A stretch of 64,000 nucleotides of DNA, taken from assembly GCA_018806915.1 (NCBI GenBank), contig JAGKQI010000004.1, forward strand, positions 1-64,000, written 5' to 3'. The notes beneath the pieces are model-generated. The model searched no databases. It saw nothing but the letters and a program-made list of their open reading frames with translations, and was not told the origin of the DNA. Position 1 is the first letter of the stretch. Each line of letters starts with the position of its first letter. The DNA comes from Phytophthora colocasiae. Taxonomy: Eukaryota > Oomycota > Peronosporomycetes > Peronosporales > Peronosporaceae. The translations under genes were made by a program, and so were the position numbers. This document shows positions 56,812 to 64,000 of the stretch, piece by piece.

Positions 56812-58728
56812 TCATCTAAGATTCAAAGTCTTCGAGGTCAGGTAATCTGCCGCTTGGTTGAACTCGCGCTTCACATGTACCAACTTCAGAGTCTGAAACT
56901 TGGTTTTCAGAGACTCAAATTCGGCTAACCTCCGTTGCAAGTTAGGCCGATTGCAGTTGATCAGTCCCTGAGCCTGTTGTATCGCGATGCGCGAATCTCC
57001 CACAACCACCAACTCCTGTATTCCGTGGTCGAGTGCCATCTTCAGACCGTAATTCAGGCCACAATATTCCGAGTCATTCACCGTGACATCCGTCAGGGGA
57101 AACCCTCGGGCTTCCAGAACGCTCCACCCCGGGAGTTCCCAGAGTATACACCCACAGCTTCCCAGACGGGTAGACGTCTTTGCGGCATCATCAAAACTCA
57201 GAACATAGCCCTGATAATCTGCTCCCAGCATTTCCACACTGATAGGAACTGGCGGCTTGACTCGCCCCTTGACTGGGATCAGATTTTCAGAGACCTCGTC
57301 CGGATGCTCCCTGGGGGTAATGCCCGCACCGAGTATAGCTGGGAGTCCATCTTCGTCACGCTGTACCCGGCGGATCTCCAGGTTCCACTGCGACAACTTC
57401 ATACCCCACTTGACGTTTCTGCCGTCGGTGGAGTTCGATGTCAGCAACCATTTCAGGACAGAGTATCTGGTATAGACCACAATCACCGGACTTGACTCCA
57501 CGAGAGCTCTGAAGTTTTCCAAAACTCTGAGAATCGCAATCACCTCTTTCTCAGCGATATGATACCTGAGTTCGGCATCGTTCAGGACACGACCCGTAAA
57601 CCGGACTGGGTGTATTATTCCCTCATATTCTTGTCCCAAGACTGCTGAAGCAGCCCAAGGGTTCGCATGCGGAATGACAACAAACGGTCTGGTTCGGTCT
57701 GGATGTCTGAGTAGTGGAGTAGAGACTATCTTGCGTTTCAGAATTTCGAACGCCTCTTTCGCACGAGTCAGGTCTCGTCCAGCACGAATCTGCTCGTCCG
57801 TCAGCTCATAGAGGGTAGCAGCAATCACCGGTAAATCCTCAATAAACTTGTTGTAATAGTTGAGGCTTCCCATGAAACTCTGAACTCCCTTCAACGTAGA
57901 CGGAAATGGCAGTTCTTCGACTCCTTTGACAATCTTAGGTGTTGCCCTCAGACCCTCGGCACTGATTTCGTGGGATAGGTACGGTATCGACAACTTCCCG
58001 AACTCGCTCTTGGACAAACTCACAGAAATGTTCCAATAGCGAAGCCTGAAAAGCAGGGCATTCAAATCGTCACATAATTGGTCCCAAGTCGGTGCTCCAT
58101 GTGCGATGTCGTCGATGTATGAACTCCTCCCCAGGACTGGGCCCATACACGTGGGAACAGGAATGTTCCTCTGAAAGACGGTCATCTGACTTGTGAGGGT
58201 TGGCATCTCTGAAATCGGAGTATGGTTCTCAGAGTCTGAAAGATGCTTTTTAGAGTCCTGAGGCTGGAGTTGCAGAAATTCCAGAACCTCCGCATCAACT
58301 TCAGCTTCTTCTTCTGGTGACAGTCTCACGAATCCCCACAGGCAATTGTCTAACATAGCCTGATACACAAGAGGGCGTTCTTCAGACCAGAACGGCATCC
58401 TTACCCACTGAAAATGTCCAAACGGGCAAATGAAAGCTGATATCAGTCGTGCGCGCTCCGTCATCCTGATCGCCCAGAAACCACTAGCCATATCCAGGCT
58501 CATGAACCACATGGCAGCCTCAAAACCAATTAAGAGATCGTCAATAAGAGGTAGAGGGTAACGCGACAGTTGAATGAAGCCATTCACGATGCGATAGTCG
58601 ATGCACATCCGTATGTCAACACCATTCTTCTTGAGAACGATCACAATAGGAGATGCCCACGGGGAGTTAGAGTACTCGATCAAACCAGTTTCCAGGAGTT
58701 TCTTTAGAAGCTCGTATACCTTCAGCAT
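56812..58728 (-). CDS. Gypsy-C reverse transcriptase with two RNase H domains
   Basis: ATG 58728 opens 638 codons. RT motifs: SPWASPIVIVLKKNGVDIRM, CIDYRIVNGFIQL, SLDMASGFWAIRMTERARL and the active site SYIDDIAHGAPTW. In the MPFGLKNAP motif this copy reads MPFWSEERPLVYQ, which is best explained by an inserted and a deleted base about 20 nt apart. The first RNase H has lost catalytic acids (VVIPHANPWAASAVLGQ, VVYTRYSVLKWLL). The second keeps them (VLSFDDAAK, VNDSEYCGLNYGLK, LVVVGDSRIAIQQA, NQAADYLTSK). A frameshift separates it from the upstream linker. Confidence 0.85.
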   Translation of the reverse strand: MLKVYELLKKLLETGLIEYSNSPWASPIVIVLKKNGVDIRMCIDYRIVNGFIQLSRYPLPLIDDLLIGFEAAMWFMSLDMASGFWAIRMTERARLISAFICPFGHFQWVRMPFWSEERPLVYQAMLDNCLWGFVRLSPEEEAEVDAEVLEFLQLQPQDSKKHLSDSENHTPISEMPTLTSQMTVFQRNIPVPTCMGPVLGRSSYIDDIAHGAPTWDQLCDDLNALLFRLRYWNISVSLSKSEFGKLSIPYLSHEISAEGLRATPKIVKGVEELPFPSTLKGVQSFMGSLNYYNKFIEDLPVIAATLYELTDEQIRAGRDLTRAKEAFEILKRKIVSTPLLRHPDRTRPFVVIPHANPWAASAVLGQEYEGIIHPVRFTGRVLNDAELRYHIAEKEVIAILRVLENFRALVESSPVIVVYTRYSVLKWLLTSNSTDGRNVKWGMKLSQWNLEIRRVQRDEDGLPAILGAGITPREHPDEVSENLIPVKGRVKPPVPISVEMLGADYQGYVLSFDDAAKTSTRLGSCGCILWELPGWSVLEARGFPLTDVTVNDSEYCGLNYGLKMALDHGIQELVVVGDSRIAIQQAQGLINCNRPNLQRRLAEFESLKTKFQTLKLVHVKREFNQAADYLTSKTLNLR

Positions 58729-60444
58729 GAGATGAGGGCGACGGATCTCGGACGTTGAGCTACCGGCTTGGCATCTCCCACATCCAGATCACAGACCACG
58801 CCCCTTGCCGGTGCGGGTGCTGCATTGCCATCTCCCAGGAATATCTTCCTGTGGTACCTCAGAATATCACGCAGTTTCTTCTCCATTTCTGGGGTCGTCT
58901 TTCCTGGTTCTCCAACATCAGCGCTGTCGATATCACACTCTGGTGTCCAACTCTTCCAGCTCAGGCAACATGACCAGTTGGTCACGTAATTGAGCGAGGA
59001 GTTCCGTGCCTTCTCGCATATATACACCCGGCTCCAAGTCCAATTCTTCATTCGAAACATTCATGCACCGCTCGTATTCCACTCGTAATTTTTCCACAGG
59101 CGTTCCAGGCATCCCCTGAATGGGAATATCCCAGGATTCATCCATTAGGTCGAAATCGTCCGCGGGTAACTCAGGGGTCTGAGAGTCACCTAATAGACAC
59201 TCAGGCTTTGGAGTCAAGGACGTCACCGGCAATAACAACGGACGAGTCACCAGGGTCTGTATGTGGAGTACTTTCAGAGGAGGTTTCCAAATCTCTGGTA
59301 TCTGTACTAATGTCCGCACTTCCGTTGACTCGCCGGAGCAACCATTCTCCGTCTGGGTGAATGCATCCAGGGCGAAGCGTACTCGTTTCACGGTCGGTGG
59401 TGACTCTGGTTTCACGAACTGCACTCGAGCGTTATCAAACCTTGGACGTTGCAGTATTTCAGTCGGCCATGGGTAGTCCGGGCGATCTACACACGGGGGC
59501 TGCGGCATCAAAGCCTCCAACTCCGCCTCTTTCTTCATACGTTTCTTAGTCTCTGGTGACGGGGTGCTTTCCCGAATCAGAACCTCCCAATCACGATAGG
59601 CAGCGGAACCTGGACGCACGAAACGTCCATGCCTTGGGAAGAAACCATATTCCACGATCCTCGCGACATCAGAAAGTTCATTGACCCACGTGTTTTTATC
59701 AGAGATGTTTACCACGCGAACGGCCACGGGCCAAGATCGGGCCGCATAGATCAGCTGGGTAACCCAGCGGTCACCGCGTCCGGCCCACACGACTTCCCTC
59801 TGGGGGTTCGTTGGGCCATAGTCAATTCGGACAATAAACTCCTCACCCGGACTCAGAAGGACAGCCTCGCTGGGTCTAACCGACCTGTTACGACCAATGT
59901 GATCACCAGGTTCCCAATTACACATCATCACCACTACCTCGTCTGGTAACGACACCAGACCTTCACGAGCACTGATTCTCACTCCAGCAGCAAACATAAA
60001 ACCCATTCCCAGAAGCACGTCAATTCCTTCACCGATATTCGCGACCCAAACATCCACAATATATACCACTCTTGGCCTAAGTGTCAACTTGATCTCAGCG
60101 CTGGCACCAATATACGTTGGAACACCACCCATTCCTGACACCTTGGTCTGTTTGTGCGACTTAAGTCTGAGTCCGAGCTTACGCGCAAAGTCGTAACTCA
60201 GAATGTTTATCGTCGCACCAGTATCCAAGAGAATCTTGGTCCGATGGTCATTCACGGCACCATACACCATCACCACATCCCTCTTTGAACGGTCAGGATA
60301 GTTGTCTTCCCACCAGCCATAACACTCGCCATCCTTCAATCTGAACGACACTGAGTCGTCTGGTGTCGGATCGGTGTTTTCGGCAATCTCAGGTAACTCG
60401 TTCCAGAGGGTATGGTCGATTCTTGGGCAAAAGTAGTCATGCAT
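58722..60444 (-). CDS. Gypsy-C aspartic protease and pol linker
   Basis: ATG 60444 opens 503 codons. The protease signature is HRTKILLDTGATINILSYDF (active-site DTG), with VWVANIGEGIDVLLGMGFMF as the second strand. A long linker follows. The frame ends at 58933, and the coding reading moves to another frame (EMEKKLRDILRYHRKIFLG, VCDLDVGDAKPVAQRPRSV), which stops at 58722 just before the RT. The two shifts (near 58935 and 58735) break the link between protease and RT. Confidence 0.8.
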
Positions 60445-60556
60445 TGTTGAGTGTTATCGTGAATCTTTCTCAGCTCTGGCCCTACACACACTAGAACACA
60501 CAACTCTGGGGTAACGCCATGCCCGGCGCGTTTCGGATCCCCATCCGACGGGCATA

Positions 60557-62989
60557 TTAGTTTAACGGCTTCCCAGAGTCTGCCTCATCACTCAGGAGTT
60601 TCTCCCGTAGGTGGTTCGGCATGTCCTTGAGTGCACCTTGTCGAGCGAGTTGCTTGAGTGCTTCCAGAGTTTTCAAATCTTCACAGGGTTTTCCAGGGTG
60701 TACTCTTCCACATACTTCACAGGGTGGCATCCGACACATTCGACTCGGGTGTCCCTTTTCCTGACATCGGTCACACGTGACGTCTCTCCAGCAATCTTCT
60801 TCTGAGTGTCCTGAGCGTTGACATTTTTCACAGAACTTGTTCCAGTAGCCACTATTTTCATGACGCCTCTGGTGGAATCCTTGACCTGACGATCCAGACG
60901 GGGACTGGGGCGGCGGACGCCATCCCATGTTATCCATCACTCAATATACCTCATTCGTCAGAGTCTGCGTCCAGTCTGCACTTGGTGGAGCCTTTGAATT
61001 GTTCGAAGATGCCTGCGCAGTACTTTCATCGCGGGTAGACTCTGAAGTCGCACTTGGAGTTCTGGAATCACCTGTCTGATCTCTGGTATCCTGATTGGAT
61101 TTCAGAGATTCCTTATGATTTTCAGAGTTGTCAGAGTCATAGTCTTCAGAATCCATATCTCTTGCGACATTAGTCCGATGCACACGCTTGGGCTTGAACT
61201 GTCCTCGCGGAATATTGTCAGCCCGGAAGTCTCGAGACTTGGCAGGGGTCATTTCTTGGTCACCAGTTCGCCACACATCTTCATCTTGCTGCAACGCATA
61301 TTCCAAGTCTGAAATTCTTCGAAATCTCTGACCTTGCAGCGACGTTTTCAGGCGTGCATCCTTAAGCTTCGTGATGAATCGCAGTACATGCTTCTCAAGA
61401 CGCTTGGACGACTTCCGGAAATCGATGTCAGCTTTTCCAGCGGCAGAATTAAGTCGGTAGAAAAATTCAAGCGGAGTCTCAGAGTCTTTCATAGCCATAG
61501 TGAAGTATCTCTCAGAATACGATGACCGAGCTTTGCAATAACGTTTCTTGAACTCTGAAGACAGCTCTTTCCAGTCACGGGACACACTTTTGGGTAGCTG
61601 GTTAAACCAGTCTCGCGCAGACACAGGGAGCTTCAACTTAAGTTCCTGGATGCGCGTCTTAGTCGACCAACCTCCTTGAGAAGCCATATTCGTAAATCGC
61701 TCCCACCAGTGGACACGTTCCCTGAGAGTAGCTCTGGGGTCGAATTCCCCAAGGTTGTTCGAGTTTATGAACGGCCTTAGCGTCAGAAGTGTGGTTCCGG
61801 CTTGTGCTTGAGTTGCTGCCGTCAGATTCATCACTTCACCTGGCTCTGAGTCCTCCGATGACGAGCTCGCAGAGTCTGAGCTTGAATTGTCAGAGTCTCC
61901 ACCAGAGTCTGGTGCTCTATCATGACGCTTCGCTCTGCGAGACGCTCTTCGATCTCCATTAGGCCGTCTAGCTTCAGTTTTCGGCGGCGGATCTCGTCTC
62001 GGAGTAGGCGCACGTCTAGTATCGCCCTTGGTCTCTGTCACCGAGGTCGCTTGAATCACGTGGGTGGCCGTAGCAGCAGTAGCGCCGCCATTCCTCTCAG
62101 GCTTCACTCGCTTCGTCCCCGTGCTTCGTGCAGGGGTGCCTTGCTGGAAGGTTGCAACCTCTCGAGATTCCGTCTTGAGAGCCGGTGAATGTGACATGGG
62201 TTCAACCCCAACCCTTCTTGCGTCACTTCTGATTTCTGACCCTGATACTGGATACATAGTTGCAACTTCAGGGTCACGTGTTTGTAACGTTTGGTTTGAA
62301 GTTGCTGAATCAGGGTGGCCGACCCTTCGCGCTTCTTGAACTTGGGATAATGTTGCTCGAAGGTTTCTCAACTGACCGGCTTGGAACCGTTGCATGTTCT
62401 GAGAACTTTCTTTCTCCCTGTCGCGCTCGGCTTCCATGACTTTCATTCGCTGTTGTAAGGCTTCCATTTGAGAAATCCAGTCCCGTTTCATCTCGTCAGT
62501 CGCACGCGCACGTTCGGCTTCAATCTCAGCCTCTCTTTGTCGCCAGCGTTCAGCAAACACTGATTCCAGCCGTTGATTTTCAGAGTTCTGGAGCTCCGTT
62601 TTCAGAGTTTCCAACTCTGCCGCGCTGCGATTCCTGAGCTTGCTTTCAGATACCAGACTTCTGCGTTCTTCAGCATCGTCGGCGCGTCTCTCAGCCTCCC
62701 GCCTCGCGTTCTCCGACTTCAACAAGCGCTCGGTGAGCGTCTGAATTTCGCGTCTTGCCTCCAAGTCACGTTGCTCTCGACGACGATCGCGTTCCATGGT
62801 CTCCAAGCGTTCTCGGGCCAGAACTCCATCTGCGCCTGCTCCATCCGGCTTTGCCACTCCTGCTGTTGCCTCATGACGTTCAACTCGATCTGGGCAGGCC
62901 TGATCTCTGAGAGCTTCGAGCTTCAGACTTCGTACGACCCGACTGCAATGGAACTCAAGCGTCAGGACGGTGGTCTCGAAGGTCTCCAC
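60557..62989 (-). CDS. Gypsy-C gag ORF2 with zinc knuckles, one in-frame TGA
   Basis: The long frame contains a coiled-coil N-terminal region (MERDRRREQRDLEARREIQT, WRQREAEIEAERARATDEMK), basic and acidic low complexity, and a capsid-like part (RATLRERVHWWERFTNMASQ, SARDWFNQLPKSVSRDWKEL, ETPLEFFYRLNSAAGKADID). A TGA at 60941-60943 is followed in the same frame by the knuckle part (CEKCQRSGHSEEDCWRDVTC, CDRCQEKGHPSRMC), ending at 60557. The TGA lies exactly between capsid and nucleocapsid. The frame start is uncertain because it overlaps ORF1. Confidence 0.75.
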
Positions 62990-63965
62990 TCTTCACACTT
63001 TGGCGGTGGCTCTGGTGACTCTCGCTTCGGGTGGAGGCAGATACAGGCGGAATCTCCGGAGACAATTGTTTGAATTCCCGTGAAGAACTTCTGACAGACA
63101 CCTGGTTTCCAGACTCCGCGCCCGGCACCTCTGGTCTCTCTTCCAGCATGTCGACATCCTCGGACTCTGGTTTCACTGGTAACAGCGTTCGCGTCACTTG
63201 GATCCCCATGCCTTCAGAGACTGTTCCTCCTACATCAACACCTTGAGCGATTAACGCCAGACTTCCTGTGGGCGGCGGCATATGTGATGCCGCCCCTCGA
63301 CTCATGGACATCAAGGACGAGTCCGTAGAGCTTCCTCGTGAAGTCTGGAAACCCGACGACTGGTCGTCTGAGGTCCCAATGACACTGGGAATTGGCACGT
63401 CCGACATCTGAGTCTGAGAGATGCTGTGATCTTCGGACATTGGATTTTCAGACTCCGGTCGCGTGTTATCAGAGCGACTCTCGTACTGCGGCAATGAAGA
63501 CAGCGATGGCGTCGATAAAGCTGACGGTGTCGACGGGATTTGTGGGCGCGGCGGTCTCTGCTGTAAGCGCTTGGACTGCGGCGGCGCGTCACTGCTGGAA
63601 CCATCAGAGCTGTGCGTCACTCGGAGTCCGGTTACCCGGAGTCGCATGATCAACCGTTGTCCTTGTAGGTCAGCATTTTCGTCAGGTAATACACCGTTTG
63701 CTTCGTTCTTGCCAGCTGTGTCTTCTTGCTTCATGCTTTCTGGGAGTCGGCAAACTTGTAACCTGGCGGTCACTGTGGCCCACTCAACCAATTCTACTGC
63801 GAGTCGACTCTGAAGTTCGGACGCCACACTGCGCACTTGAGACCCAACGACGGCTGACGCCTGCGTCTGGGGCCAGGTTGGGAGGAGATTCTGGAATTCG
63901 AAACCTGCCTCGTACAACATTGTCTGAAGAACAGCCACACACCCCGGTGCTGTCAACGTGCTCAT
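62955..63965 (-). CDS. Gypsy-C gag ORF1, unrecognised
   Basis: ATG 63965 opens 336 codons that overlap the following frame. The N-terminus has a helical part (VAVLQTMLYEAGFEFQNLL, ELQSRLAVELVEWATVTARL), and the rest is Ser/Pro-rich. Its position matches gag ORF1 of Gypsy-A, but I see no clear sequence match. The 5' LTR must lie to the right of base 63966, outside or at the edge of the window. Confidence 0.6.
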   Translation of the reverse strand: MSTLTAPGCVAVLQTMLYEAGFEFQNLLPTWPQTQASAVVGSQVRSVASELQSRLAVELVEWATVTARLQVCRLPESMKQEDTAGKNEANGVLPDENADLQGQRLIMRLRVTGLRVTHSSDGSSSDAPPQSKRLQQRPPRPQIPSTPSALSTPSLSSLPQYESRSDNTRPESENPMSEDHSISQTQMSDVPIPSVIGTSDDQSSGFQTSRGSSTDSSLMSMSRGAASHMPPPTGSLALIAQGVDVGGTVSEGMGIQVTRTLLPVKPESEDVDMLEERPEVPGAESGNQVSVRSSSREFKQLSPEIPPVSASTRSESHQSHRQSVKSGDLRDHRPDA

Positions 63966-64000
63966 CGGAATCTCAACGTAAGACAGGTCTTGGATCCAAC

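Larger units (their letters stand above)
49451..64000 (-). mobile_element. Gypsy-C: Gypsy retrotransposon of the same lineage as Gypsy-A, minus strand, 5' end off window
   Basis: Minus-strand order from the right edge: gag ORF1, gag ORF2 with knuckles, protease and linker, RT with two RNase H domains, integrase with chromodomain, then an antisense ORF and a 3' LTR. The order and protein motifs match Gypsy-A. It cuts the Copia integrase frame at about 49450; the exact border is uncertain because the 5' LTR is not in the window. TTTTCAGAG occurs 12 times on the plus strand. Confidence 0.8.

Overview
The window looks like genomic DNA of a plant-pathogenic oomycete, most likely Phytophthora or a close relative in the Peronosporales. 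Four things point there: two Crinkler (CRN) effector modules with an LFLAK motif; a radial-spoke gene, as expected of a flagellated-zoospore maker, next to compact genes with short GT-AG introns; a Gypsy element of the kind common in Phytophthora; and a sharp switch from a gene-dense block (1-17.1 kb) to a block made almost entirely of transposons (17.2-64 kb). No rRNA, tRNA or CRISPR array was seen.

Gene-dense block. Minus-strand NOT3 (CCR4-NOT deadenylase subunit) is cut by the left edge and has several frame changes. A small four-exon helical protein and an unrecognised three-exon protein converge, with stop codons 1 nt apart. An acidic protein is followed by, or fused to, a p300/CBP-type bromodomain-PHD-KAT11-ZZ histone acetyltransferase. 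Next come a C2-domain protein, a 1450-aa armadillo-repeat protein 37 nt upstream of an RSPH14-like armadillo protein, an ADF/cofilin with a one-codon first exon, and a membrane-anchored polysaccharide-deacetylase-like protein.

Transposon block. CRN remnant 1 (in-frame TGA) and a hAT transposase remnant precede CRN remnant 2, which is split by a 1.9-kb MULE with an 8-bp target duplication. Then come a LINE 3' fragment, a broken minus-strand Gypsy remnant (Gypsy-D) that also holds a Tc1-like element with 79-bp perfect inverted termini and a Harbinger-type transposase fragment, and a nest of LTR retrotransposons. A Copia element (from 25.7 kb) is split by Gypsy-B (27223-49135, TSD TAGAG, LTRs only 68 bp), which is itself split inside gag by Gypsy-A (27719-41639, TSD CGAA, 1.3-kb LTRs). 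Copia resumes at 49141 and is cut again at about 49450 by Gypsy-C, which runs on the minus strand past the right edge.

The most unusual signals are in the three Gypsy elements. First, each carries a long open reading frame on the strand opposite gag-pol, near the 3' LTR, encoding a protein with low-complexity, acidic and basic segments and, mostly, coiled coil. The one in Gypsy-A is intact (948 aa). Those of A and C share a C-terminal motif, AFWE(S/R)TH, so they look like one unnamed protein family. Second, each element is saturated from end to end with its own short DNA signature: GATC in A, short perfect hairpins in B, TTTTCAGAG in C. Third, A and C carry two RNase H domains; the first has lost catalytic acids and the second keeps them. 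All three elements have stops or frameshifts, so none looks fully autonomous as sequenced.
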